A stretch of DNA of 64,000 nt from the NCBI RefSeq assembly GCF_032818155.1, contig NZ_CP102590.1, positions 682,001 to 746,000 of the forward strand, given 5' to 3'. The first letter of the stretch is position 1; each line of letters starts with the position of its first letter. Both the position numbers and the translations under genes were made by a program. The notes beneath the pieces are model-generated. The model saw only the letters and a list, made by a program, of their open reading frames with translations. It was not told where the DNA came from and did not search any database. Shown here in pieces: positions 16,056 to 24,243 of the stretch. The stretch comes from Niallia taxi (lineage in GTDB: Bacteria; Bacillota; Bacilli; Bacillales; Cytobacillaceae).

Positions 16056-16871
16056 ATGATAACAGAGCCATATGCTTTACCTCACACGGAAACCTGGTCT
16101 ATCTGTTCACAAGAAATAAAGCGTATTTATAAAATATTTGTGTCTGTTCCTGATTCACCGCCACCTGATGATGGCTTTCCGATTATGTATGTTTTAGACG
16201 GAAATTCTGTATTTGCCAGTTTTACAGAAACGATGAACCTGCAAACAAGCAGAGCAGACATAACAGGCAAAAAACCGCATATTATTGTAGGCATCGGCTA
16301 TGAAACAACTGGTCCATTTAATGACAATAGATATTATGACTTAACGTTTTCACCAGACATTGATTTTTTATCGTATTACCCTATTGATAGAGAGCTGCCA
16401 CAAGCGGGCGGCGGCGAGTACTTTCTGACGTTTATTGAAAAAGAATTGAAGCCGCAAATTGAACAAAAGTACGATGTCAATAAGGAGAACCAGGCGATTA
16501 TCGGCCATTCTCTTGGTGGATTATTTGTCCTATCAACATTGTTCACATCGCCTTCGTCGTTTCAATATTATATTGCCAGCAGTCCTTCCATCCATTGGAA
16601 TGAAGCGTTTCTGAACACAGCAAAGCAGCAGTTTTTGGCAAGCGAGATGAAAGCGAATCTGCTGATTACGAGCGGAGAATTGGAAAGAGATCATTTTTCA
16701 CAAATGAACGAAAAAGCGAAAATGCTTAATGATGAGCTTCAAAAACATACTACTGCCGTGTTTAAAAGTGAATTCCTCGAATTTCCCGGTGAAGATCATA
16801 TGACTGTTCTCCTCCCGCTCATTAATAAATCGATACTTTTTGTTAATGATATAAAAACACAAATTAAATAA
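16056..16871 (+). CDS. besA: Ferri-bacillibactin esterase BesA-like
   Basis: 271 aa from ATG 16056 (MITEPYALPH), chosen because GGAG lies 8 bp upstream; longer in-frame starts run through the Fur box. Alpha/beta hydrolase: YVLDGNSVFASF, nucleophile elbow GHSLGG, SSPSIHWN, and a C-terminal GEDHMTVL with the catalytic His. It opens the trilactone of imported Fe-bacillibactin to free iron. Divergent from btr under a shared Fur box. The window thus has two distinct trilactone esterases, YbbA-like and BesA-like. Confidence 0.87.
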   Translation: MITEPYALPHTETWSICSQEIKRIYKIFVSVPDSPPPDDGFPIMYVLDGNSVFASFTETMNLQTSRADITGKKPHIIVGIGYETTGPFNDNRYYDLTFSPDIDFLSYYPIDRELPQAGGGEYFLTFIEKELKPQIEQKYDVNKENQAIIGHSLGGLFVLSTLFTSPSSFQYYIASSPSIHWNEAFLNTAKQQFLASEMKANLLITSGELERDHFSQMNEKAKMLNDELQKHTTAVFKSEFLEFPGEDHMTVLLPLINKSILFVNDIKTQIK

Positions 16872-16930
16872 CTGGGTTGATTTTGCTTGAGTGAATAGCA
16901 GCATGTGTATGATATGAGAAAATAAGAAAA

Positions 16931-16954
16931 GCCAAGGAGCGGTAACTCCTTGGC
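16931..16954 (-). terminator. Hairpin terminator (minus sense)
   Basis: GCCAAGGAG / CTCCTTGGC, perfect 9-bp stem. The U-tail (TTTTCTTATTTT) is on the minus strand, so it best terminates leftward RNA, although the nearest minus-strand gene ends 520 bp away. It may also serve besA weakly. Confidence 0.6.
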
Positions 16955-17322
16955 CTTGGCAATATATTAGATTAGGAAGAAGAACTATCCTTACGTTTGT
17001 GGCGCGGGGGTGGTTATTCTTTGCTTTTAGCCAATGTAGCGATGTTTAAGTTTAATGAAGGTTGGTAGAACAGAAATAGAAACTCAAATCCTTAGTTTTT
17101 AAATTCTTTAGGAGTTTTTTATTACATTAGTACAATAATTTATTTTGTCGAACTAATTTCAAACATAACTAAATCTTTTGTTACATTACTATATACTAAT
17201 TTTAATGTTACGTTATTATAATATTTGATTTCTATTTTTGTAGTTCTAGTAATTCTTACTGTTTTAAGAGGTTATAAAAAAGAATAGTTAATATTAAAAT
17301 AAAAAACGTTAAGAAAGTGATG

Positions 17323-17369
17323 CACCCCAAAAGTTAGAGTTGAAATCTAACTTTTGGGGTGTTTTTTTT
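17323..17369 (+). terminator. Orphan perfect 16-bp hairpin with T8 tail
   Basis: CACCCCAAAAGTTAGA / TCTAACTTTTGGGGTG with a 7-nt loop, then TTTTTTTT. It is a textbook terminator in the plus direction but follows no plus-strand gene for 450 bp. The CCCCAAAAGTTAGA arm resembles the ends of IS3-family elements as I recall them; it may be an IS relic or the 3' end of a small RNA. Confidence 0.65.
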
Positions 17370-17471
17370 ATGTCACTAAAGAACCTTTAAGAAAGTAAAG
17401 AATATATTTCCCTTTCTTTTACTTGAACAACTTTTAATCAAACTAATGTATCACATTCTTATTATGAAACT

Positions 17472-17936
17472 TTAGTCCTCGAATAACTTACTCAACATAA
17501 ATAAATTAAGACAAATTTTAACTAGATGCTCTTTTTCTATTTCTTCATTTTGATTATAAAATGTATCAAACACTTTATAGGGAACCCCAGCATATGCAGC
17601 TAAACTTTTATCTGTAAAACCATATTCATCCTTAAGTGGTGATGCTATTAGTGTCTTTATCCTTTCTTGTGGCTCTAACAAAGAATAGCCTTCCGTTAAG
17701 AAAATAGTACGATGAAGAATAATACTGATTTCTTCATCAGTCAATATAATTTCTTCTTGATTCCCTTGTAAAACTTGTTTAACCATTTCAGTAGAGATTC
17801 CTAATAATTTTGGAATTTGATTTTCATTCACATGAAAATTCTCTATAACAGCTAGGATTTTCTCTTTTAAAAAGCTGTTAAACCCTTCAACTTGTGAACA
17901 ACTTTCGACAATTATCTCATCCTTATACTCTTTCAT
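17472..17936 (-). CDS. Small HTH-containing protein, putative regulator
   Basis: 154 aa from ATG 17936 (MKEYKDEIIV), chosen for AAGGGGT upstream; an upstream in-frame ATG lacks a site. Two helix-turn-helix-like stretches are visible: NQIPKLLGISTEMVKQVLQG (about 44-63) and DKSLAAYAGVPYKVFDTFYN (about 115-134). No enzymatic motif. Divergent from the secreted-protein gene that starts only 70 bp away, suggesting it regulates that gene or responds with it. I do not recognise a named family. Confidence 0.6.
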   Translation of the reverse strand: MKEYKDEIIVESCSQVEGFNSFLKEKILAVIENFHVNENQIPKLLGISTEMVKQVLQGNQEEIILTDEEISIILHRTIFLTEGYSLLEPQERIKTLIASPLKDEYGFTDKSLAAYAGVPYKVFDTFYNQNEEIEKEHLVKICLNLFMLSKLFED

Positions 17937-18006
17937 ATCTTTACCCCTTATCAAATTTTTGTATTTATTATACAATTATTGCGACAATTATAAAAGGAGG
18001 AGAACT

Positions 18007-18486
18007 ATGAAAAAAGTTATTAGCTTTTTATTGTTATCAATTTTATTAATTACTATCACACCTGTTATTACTCAAGCTGAAGATGTAACTGAACAAAATC
18101 AGAGCCCCATGATAGAAGAATTCAGTATACCAGTTTACGAAGATATAAATAGTTTGATTGATTCGCCTAAAAAAGCAGCTGTAGTAAAGAAAGTGGCTGA
18201 CATCAAATTTTGGGTAACTCCTAATACAAAACAAATACAATGGACTGTTATTATGAAGCCAGGATATTTATTCGGTTCGTTTAAAGCAACTATTCATGTT
18301 ACAGATCTGACTAGTGGCAAAAGAGACGGTTATCATGATTTAAAAACTAGAGCAGGAAACCTAAATGTGCCCCATCTGAAAGGACATACAATGTTTGCAC
18401 AAATTGTTTCGGGTAAGCTCCTAACTAACAAAGGTGTAGCACAAACTATTCCAAGTGGCTCCGCTTTAAAATGGAAAGCCAAGTAA
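18007..18486 (+). CDS. Secreted protein of unknown function
   Basis: 159 aa; ATG 18007 behind a near-perfect AAAGGAGG. Signal peptide (MKKVISFLLLSILLITITP, likely cleavage after TQA) followed by an acidic stretch and a beta-rich domain (about 70-159) with FWVTPNTKQIQWTVIMKPG and a basic C-terminus. No lipobox, no Cys. The strong translation signal and divergent HTH gene suggest regulated export. It could be an antagonistic or cell-surface protein; nothing proves this. Confidence 0.7.
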   Translation: MKKVISFLLLSILLITITPVITQAEDVTEQNQSPMIEEFSIPVYEDINSLIDSPKKAAVVKKVADIKFWVTPNTKQIQWTVIMKPGYLFGSFKATIHVTDLTSGKRDGYHDLKTRAGNLNVPHLKGHTMFAQIVSGKLLTNKGVAQTIPSGSALKWKAK

Positions 18487-18507
18487 ATTTATAGCTAATA
18501 AACCAGT

Positions 18508-19039
18508 ATGGAGAATTCCTCTATCTTTATAGTGGAAGATCCAGGATATGTTGGTGCTTGAGAAGCTATAAAATTTCATGATTTCACATTAGAACTTTAC
18601 GTGTTTTTGAAACAGATACATTTTTTTCTAACCTGAATCAGAAGAAATTACGACTAATTTATATAACACCCTCTCACCAGAGTGAATGTCCATCCAAAGA
18701 AAGCTTAAAGCCTATAAATTGGAATAATGTTAAAACAGGGATTTATTATTAAAAGATGTGATAGTGAATTCCGTTATACACAAACAACCATCCCAACATC
18801 AGCCTCCATTAATTTAGCCAGAGTCATTTATTTGGGAACTTTTCGAAGACTTTTCTTCCTGGAAAACGAATAAAGATTTATTAATAAACCAGGATAAAAA
18901 GCAATTTTCTCTTTTTGAATGCCTTACTTCGCTTCTTAACCAGATTTCAATGGCCAAATTTATTAAAGATGCTGAATGGAATCATATCTTAAACGAATGC
19001 GTCTTGTTTCAGAGTGATAAAAAACCAAAACTACAATAA
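18508..19039 (+). pseudogene. Decayed MocR-type (GntR-aminotransferase) gene remnant
   Basis: Fragments in shifted frames recall MocR regulators: SIFIVEDPGYVGA then a stop then EAI (from 18508; compare the family's VEDPGYxGAREAF), LRLIYITPSHQ (ending 18680; family VTPSHQxPTG), and an open but start-less frame 18818-19039 with AKFIKDAEWNHI, close to the C-terminal FIxxGxxxxHI segment. The frames are separated by stops and frameshifts and the N-terminal HTH is missing. The first two matches are convincing, the third tentative. Confidence 0.6.
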
Positions 19040-19043
19040 ATAA

Positions 19044-19069
19044 AGCCAGACCCTAATAAGAGCCTGACT
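19044..19069 (-). terminator. Terminator of the TerD-domain gene
   Basis: Minus strand AGTCAGGCTC / GGGTCTGGCT (10 bp with G-T pairs), loop TTATTA, then TTATTTATT. It lies 150 bp after the stop at 19226, so the mRNA has a long 3' UTR containing the tandem structured repeats. Confidence 0.65.
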
Positions 19070-19075
19070 TTACAA

Positions 19076-19214
19076 GGAAACTGCCATACCTAAGTTCGAT
19101 AAAACTTGAGAGTTTAAGAAGGAAGGTATGGCATAGCCTTAATATCAATCGGGAAAGCTATCCATCTAACATTTTTGAAAGATACGAGAGTTAGAAGGAA
19201 GATGGATAATAGCC
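19076..19214. ncRNA. Two tandem 63-nt elements with a covarying stem
   Basis: Copies at 19076-19138 and 19152-19214, 13 bp apart. Each has 5' GGAAA, a 9-bp closing stem, a 5-bp inner hairpin and a purine strand GAGAGTT..AGAAGGAAG, and ends ATAGCC. The closing stem is TGCCATACC/GGTATGGCA in copy 1 and, at the same positions, a different complementary set in copy 2: six of nine pairs are changed on both sides with pairing kept. Such compensatory change implies selection on RNA (or cruciform) structure. Transcribed strand unknown; on the minus strand it would lie in the 3' UTR of the TerD-domain gene. Confidence 0.6.
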
Positions 19215-19225
19215 CAATATGTAAA

Positions 19226-21307
19226 TTATAGATAGTCTGCAACAATAATATCAAGATCAAAAGGGGTTATCCCTTTATCAACAGAGAAAACTAAATCTGC
19301 TTCCTCTATCTTATCAGAAAGTTCTCCTCTTGCCTCAATATGAAGCTTAAATAAATCATATAAGTTTGGTTTGACGAGTGTGGTTAACGCCTTCCCCATC
19401 AAAACCATACCCATTTGATTTTCTTCTACATTATTAGCATAATCTGGTTCATTCCGAAGTGCAATATCTGTCCAAATAACTTTATTCTCATATAAATCAA
19501 GAATCATTGGTATACAAATCATGGAATCAGATGTAATATCCAGTCTGTTCTCAACTGTTTTTGGTTCATATATTTCCCCAGAATTAGGATTTTCTCTGCT
19601 CATCCAGCCCATAAAGCATTCTGGCAGCTCATTAAAAGCTTCCCCGCTGAAAGAGTGAATGGAAAACACAATATATCTTCCGCCAAAGTTCCGAACCGAC
19701 TGTATGTCTAAATCAATGAACTCACTAGCGCCAGCTGGTGCTGAGGTAATATCTCCGCTGTGACATGATTTATATTTAGCTGACCTTAAATTTGTATACG
19801 AAACATGTTCCAAGTATCCCCATGAGTCGTCATACATAACAGCGGATAAATCGATATCTGTGCCCCATTCAGTTGACCCGTCCTTCCAATATAAAAAGGT
19901 TCTAATTGTATTTGTTGACTCAGCTATATCAATCTTTGAGCCTCTGACAACAGATTTTATCGACTTATTTGCAGAGCGCTGCGAAAATGGAACAATATAA
20001 TTTTTGAGCGCTTCATCCAAGTAAACCTTTCCAAGCGGCTCCTTTTGCTTGTATGCCTCAATCAAGCTGTTTTCGCAAACAGAGACAGCAGCTTCGCAAA
20101 CATTTTCGTCTATTGCAGGCAATGTATTATCAATTACAAACATCTTAGCAACATTCCCTTTAGGGAAAAACGACCTCTTTTCTTTGTCTTTATTTCTGTG
20201 CTTGAAATGCTCTCTTACTTGCAGTAGTACAGTCGTTTCGACTTTATCAGTCACTAGCTGAAAGCTGTCTATCACAGACTGAGGTTGGGGATGCATGCGT
20301 AGAAGCTGATCAAGCTTGCGGGCAAACTCCCCTGGTCTTTTTGATAATAACCTAATCGCATCGTCTATTTGGTTATTTTGCAGTGCCTGTGCAACAAGCC
20401 CATTAAATGTAGGAATATCCTCATTGTTTCTCAGCTTTGAAAATGCTTTGTTCGCTTTTGTAAATTGCTTGTATTCTGCAGGATGCAGTCGCTCTCCTAA
20501 TCTAATCCATCTGTTTTTATATCGCTTCATATCCTCTTCGATGCTTCCGCAATTTTCAAGTAAAGCTAATAATAAACGCCTTTCTTTTCTTTTAAAGCTC
20601 TTAAAACGCGTATTCGCCGCTAAACTGATGTCTCCATCAGACAGAGACACTGCAATTCTTAACACATCTGTCGCCGTTTTAACATATTGATTCAGCGGTT
20701 TGTAGTTAAGTTTGTTTTCGACTATTAGTTTTCCGAGCAGTGCAACATTCTCCTTAAGAGGAATGTCTTGCGGAATTATTTGCTCAACATGTTCTGGCAA
20801 ACTAGCAAAAACATAAGCTAAATCTTCCCTATCACTTTTTGATAAAGATGTTTTTGAAGAGAGTAGGTTCCGGAAAATCATCAGAAAATCGTTCATTGAA
20901 CCAAGGGCAATCAGCTTTAGATTTGTCCTGTCATATAATGGCAATCTTGTCTGTTGTTCATAATGAGGCAGAATCTTACCTAAAGAAGCGTAATGAATAA
21001 GTGCATTCATATATAATTCTGCATCACTTGCTTTCATTACCTGTTGCGGAAAATTAGGATACATTGGCTTATAGGTCTTATCAGCACCCAATAACTCTTT
21101 CAAACTTTGGAAAGTCGATAAATAGAATTCGTTAAGCTGGTCTGTGGAATATGTATAAAGGATATCTATGACAGGCTTTGACAGTGAATAGCCCAGTGAC
21201 TCGAAATTAGCTGCGATTGTGGCTATGTAATGGAGTTGCGGTGTGGGTTCATTGCTTTTGTTAAGTATGAGTTTGTTTTTTCTTCGTAAGTAGATTTGAT
21301 TAATCAT
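19226..21307 (-). CDS. Large protein with C-terminal TerD-like domain
   Basis: 693 aa; ATG 21307 behind AAGAGGTG. The N-terminal 450 residues are alpha-helical with no motif I recognise. The C-terminal part (about 475-640) is TerD-like: STEWGTDIDLSAVMYDD, HVSYTNLRS, HSGDITSAPAGASEFIDLD, and FSGEAFNELPECFMGWMSR. TerD domains bind calcium and occur in chemical-stress/tellurite modules. The architecture resembles the MXAN_6230/SCO0854 type of proteins, but no RING finger is seen. Monocistronic here, without other ter genes, inside an apparently accessory region. Confidence 0.75.
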   Translation of the reverse strand: MINQIYLRRKNKLILNKSNEPTPQLHYIATIAANFESLGYSLSKPVIDILYTYSTDQLNEFYLSTFQSLKELLGADKTYKPMYPNFPQQVMKASDAELYMNALIHYASLGKILPHYEQQTRLPLYDRTNLKLIALGSMNDFLMIFRNLLSSKTSLSKSDREDLAYVFASLPEHVEQIIPQDIPLKENVALLGKLIVENKLNYKPLNQYVKTATDVLRIAVSLSDGDISLAANTRFKSFKRKERRLLLALLENCGSIEEDMKRYKNRWIRLGERLHPAEYKQFTKANKAFSKLRNNEDIPTFNGLVAQALQNNQIDDAIRLLSKRPGEFARKLDQLLRMHPQPQSVIDSFQLVTDKVETTVLLQVREHFKHRNKDKEKRSFFPKGNVAKMFVIDNTLPAIDENVCEAAVSVCENSLIEAYKQKEPLGKVYLDEALKNYIVPFSQRSANKSIKSVVRGSKIDIAESTNTIRTFLYWKDGSTEWGTDIDLSAVMYDDSWGYLEHVSYTNLRSAKYKSCHSGDITSAPAGASEFIDLDIQSVRNFGGRYIVFSIHSFSGEAFNELPECFMGWMSRENPNSGEIYEPKTVENRLDITSDSMICIPMILDLYENKVIWTDIALRNEPDYANNVEENQMGMVLMGKALTTLVKPNLYDLFKLHIEARGELSDKIEEADLVFSVDKGITPFDLDIIVADYL

Positions 21308-21514
21308 TATTCACCTCTTATAAATAAATACCTTTCTAGTTATAACATTATTTAGGAGGAAAATAAAATAATAGCTTCCAGTTTTATTATAATTTGGGAA
21401 TTTTATAGTATATATATAATGAGGCAGGCTTTTCAAAGGTTTAGCTTAGAATGACAAATTTCAAGGGAACAATCAGTATCCCCCTCATTTATTTTATTAA
21501 TACAGTATTCAATA

Positions 21515-22435
21515 TTAAAAATCCTCTTCATCCTCAATAGGAGTGATATCAAATAGATAATCTGTGAATTCAGTTCCTTCCCAGCCTTCTTGTATGATAT
21601 TACCTTGTTCATCTGTCTCCTCGCTCATTCTCTTCAAAGCATATGTGGAAATATAAAAAGCATCAACTGGCAACTGTTTTTTACTTAATTTCTTTATTTC
21701 TCCATTTGAAATGTCATGTGGTTCATTTTCGGCAAAGTCATATTGTGATCTTTCTCCGTAACTGAATAATTTATATGAAGAAAACTTACCCTTGGCAATT
21801 GTAATATCTTGAATATCAAGCAAATCCAAATTTTCGAAGTAATGCTTTGTATCCACTAGAAACACAAATTGGCTCCATTCTTCATGATGACTCTTAGATA
21901 TTTCGTATTCTTTCTTATCAGTAAAGTATTGAATTCTATAATAATCATACTCATTGTCTTCTTCCCCAAGCATCTCCCAGCTTAAGTCAGTTATATTTCC
22001 AGATTGGGTGTAGTTCATACTAAAATTATCGAGCTTTATATCACTCTCCTCTAGTTTTAATTCCTTCGTAATCAATTCATTCTCTTCCGCAAAATCAATC
22101 GTAAACGCCGATTCTAGTTCATGCTCGATTGTTATCGTACGGCTTTCCCACATATAGACAGTAATTGGTGTAATCCATTGAACAATGATAAATATGATTA
22201 AACCAAAGATGGCTGCTTGTCGTTTAATATCTGCATTTACCTTAGGCCGGAAAAACAGTAAATAGATAATAAAGCCAAGCGGCAAGGCAATTCCATTAAA
22301 TTTAAATGCAAATACACCTAAAATATAATAACCAATTATTTTTAATGGAAATTTTGCTTCTGTATCACGCTTTTTCTTGATTAAATACAATAACCCTCCA
22401 ACAACTAACACGATGTAAACAATAGATGCAATCAC
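21515..22435 (-). CDS. Membrane protein with three N-terminal TM helices
   Basis: 306 aa; GTG 22435 behind CAGGGGG (an out-of-frame ATG overlaps it). Three membrane segments (about 1-20, 34-62, 72-95) and a soluble acidic C-terminal domain of about 200 aa beginning after WESRTITIEH. There are no catalytic motifs. Function unknown; it stands alone between the TerD gene and the racemase operon. Confidence 0.65.
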   Translation of the reverse strand: MIASIVYIVLVVGGLLYLIKKKRDTEAKFPLKIIGYYILGVFAFKFNGIALPLGFIIYLLFFRPKVNADIKRQAAIFGLIIFIIVQWITPITVYMWESRTITIEHELESAFTIDFAEENELITKELKLEESDIKLDNFSMNYTQSGNITDLSWEMLGEEDNEYDYYRIQYFTDKKEYEISKSHHEEWSQFVFLVDTKHYFENLDLLDIQDITIAKGKFSSYKLFSYGERSQYDFAENEPHDISNGEIKKLSKKQLPVDAFYISTYALKRMSEETDEQGNIIQEGWEGTEFTDYLFDITPIEDEEDF

Positions 22436-22562
22436 ACATGATCCCCCTGACTGGAGAGTTTTTGGATTTCTCCAGCTTTTTCTCTGTATTATAATCCCAA
22501 TATAAGTATAACATGGTAATTATGATTAATTTATAATTTTTTTTGTGTATCCTAATATAAAT

Positions 22563-22588
22563 AAGACCTCCATTTAGATGAAGGTCTT
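22563..22588 (-). terminator. Terminator of the LysR-racemase unit
   Basis: AAGACCT...AGGTCTT with an inner CAT/ATG pairing, followed on the minus strand by TTATTTATATT; 10-30 bp after the stop at 22597. Confidence 0.65.
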
Positions 22589-22596
22589 CCTATTAT

Positions 22597-23271
22597 TTAA
22601 CGATAAAATGATTCTAGCTCACTGACAATCTTATTAGAGCTTATTTCTGGACTAGTCAATATTGGAATTTCAACATCCTTCAAAGCAGTCGTTGCTCTTG
22701 CCATCGAAAGCTGGGCCAATATAATAACATCGACTTGATTGTTGAGCAGTTTATTGACACTGCTTACAATATAACTGTCATGTGTTTCATAGTCTTTTTT
22801 ACTTAGAGCAGTAAAAGCGGCTGTATTAACTTCAACAAGCACCTCTACTTCTTTTCCTAAAGCTTCTGCCTTTTCTAGTACGGCTTTTTCTGTGGTTGGT
22901 CCTGCAGTTGCTACTGTGGCAACCACACCTATTTTGCTTCCGAGCTTTACTGCTTGTTCAATCATCGCGTCATCTACATTTTCAATTGGAAGCTGGGGAA
23001 ATCTTTTGCGCATTTCTGTAATTGTTGGACTGTAGGCAGAGCAGGATAGAAGGATTCCATCCACCTCTGTCTCCACCGCTCTCCCTAGCAAACTCGCAAA
23101 GCGTTCTACTAATGCAGGGGTAATTTCCCCTTCTTTGTTTAATGCTTTGAGCAGTCCCTCATCCATGAAATTAAGCGTTTCAATTTCAGGGAAATTCTTT
23201 GCGAAAGCTTCCAGTATTGGGTTAACTGAGTTCAGTGTAGCATGGATCAAACCGACCTTATATTTTTTCAT
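22597..23271 (-). CDS. Asp/Glu/hydantoin racemase-superfamily protein
   Basis: 224 aa from ATG 23271 (MKKYKVGLIHATLNSV), 8 nt after GGAG; an in-frame GTG 9 bp upstream is too close to the site. Two half-domains of the Asp/Glu racemase fold: LLSCSAYSPT supplies the first catalytic Cys, and GVVATVATAGPTT plus VDVIILAQLSMARA cover the second site, where Ala/Gln replaces the usual Cys. That loss argues against a simple racemase and for a decarboxylase, isomerase or ring-opening role. Downstream of the LysR gene by 21 bp. Confidence 0.78.
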   Translation of the reverse strand: MKKYKVGLIHATLNSVNPILEAFAKNFPEIETLNFMDEGLLKALNKEGEITPALVERFASLLGRAVETEVDGILLSCSAYSPTITEMRKRFPQLPIENVDDAMIEQAVKLGSKIGVVATVATAGPTTEKAVLEKAEALGKEVEVLVEVNTAAFTALSKKDYETHDSYIVSSVNKLLNNQVDVIILAQLSMARATTALKDVEIPILTSPEISSNKIVSELESFYR

Positions 23272-23292
23272 GTTCCACACTCCATCCTTTTT

Positions 23293-24174
23293 TTAAGCTT
23301 GCTTCGATATCATATCTTGAAAGTTTATTTCGTCCATAAACTCAATAAATGTTTTTACTAATTTTAAATTATAGTCATCTTGGTTATAGAACATCCAAGT
23401 ATGTCTGGTGATTGGGTTATTATCCTTGTCATTTAATGGTAGCTGATATAAATTACCTGTGTTTTTAATAACTAGACTAGGCATTATTGCATATCCTAAA
23501 TCATGTGCTACCATTTCACGGCAAGTGTCTGTCTTATCTACTTTAATACCTACCTTCGGGGGTACAGAAAAGTTCTCTGACCACCATGTATCAATCATAT
23601 CTTGAAGCTTAACATCGCATATATAATCAATACGCGGTAATGATGGCAGGTCTTCCAAATCAACCTTACTATGAGCTACTAGCGATAAGTTCTCTTCTAA
23701 TAATAATCTTTTACCGCCAATCCACTTATAATCACCTCGTACAAAGCCAATATGGATTTCGTGATTATACACTTGATTAAAAATTTGGCTGCTCCATTTG
23801 CTTGTTAAGCTGAAATTGACCTTTGGATGTCTTGATTTAAACTCTTTAAGAACAGGCGGGATTTTTCTTGTTATGAAGCTTGAAACACCTAACCGTAATG
23901 TACCGGAAATCTCGTCATCCATATTAGCTAAATGATCCTGTACTTCTATATCTCTTTTTATCATTTCATCTGCATAGTTTACGAGGTATTCTCCTTGAGG
24001 TGTGAACTGAATCCCCTTTTTACTGCGATGAACGATTGTTACCTTATATTCTGCTTCAATTTGCTGAATTCTTTTTGTAAGTGCTGGCTGTGACATGAAC
24101 AGACTTTCTGCAACTTTTGTTATATTTTTTTCCTTGTATAACTTTTGCAATATCTGCCAATCTCGTTTGTCCAT
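23293..24174 (-). CDS. LysR-family transcriptional regulator
   Basis: 293 aa; ATG 24174 behind AGGAGG. N-terminal winged HTH (ITKVAESLFMSQPALTKRIQ, about 18-37) and a LysR substrate-binding domain from about residue 90 (GTLRLGVSSFITRKIPPVL). It follows the kinase gene by 69 bp and precedes the racemase-like gene, so it probably responds to an acid of this pathway. The usual divergent LysR arrangement is not present. Confidence 0.88.
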   Translation of the reverse strand: MDKRDWQILQKLYKEKNITKVAESLFMSQPALTKRIQQIEAEYKVTIVHRSKKGIQFTPQGEYLVNYADEMIKRDIEVQDHLANMDDEISGTLRLGVSSFITRKIPPVLKEFKSRHPKVNFSLTSKWSSQIFNQVYNHEIHIGFVRGDYKWIGGKRLLLEENLSLVAHSKVDLEDLPSLPRIDYICDVKLQDMIDTWWSENFSVPPKVGIKVDKTDTCREMVAHDLGYAIMPSLVIKNTGNLYQLPLNDKDNNPITRHTWMFYNQDDYNLKLVKTFIEFMDEINFQDMISKQA

Positions 24175-24243
24175 GTTATACCTCCTGAAATCATAACCTC
24201 TAGTTTAAATTATATAGAACGTTAATTGATTTAGAAAGCGCAC

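Larger units (their letters stand above)
16872..17471. other. 600-bp gene-free, very AT-rich region
   Basis: No credible gene. Contents: a hairpin at 16931-16954, a short GC-rich patch near 16999-17012 out of keeping with its surroundings, AT-rich imperfect repeats of TTACATTA (about 17122-17220) and an orphan perfect hairpin with T8 tail at 17323-17369. Possibly scar tissue from lost mobile DNA. Confidence 0.5.

Noticed and set aside
16955..17320. Transposase remnant in the gene-free stretch
   Set aside because: No recognisable transposase peptide in any frame; only the orphan hairpin hints at an IS.
21308..21514. Possible small gene between the TerD gene and the membrane protein
   Set aside because: Only AT-rich promoter-like DNA; no open frame with a ribosome site.
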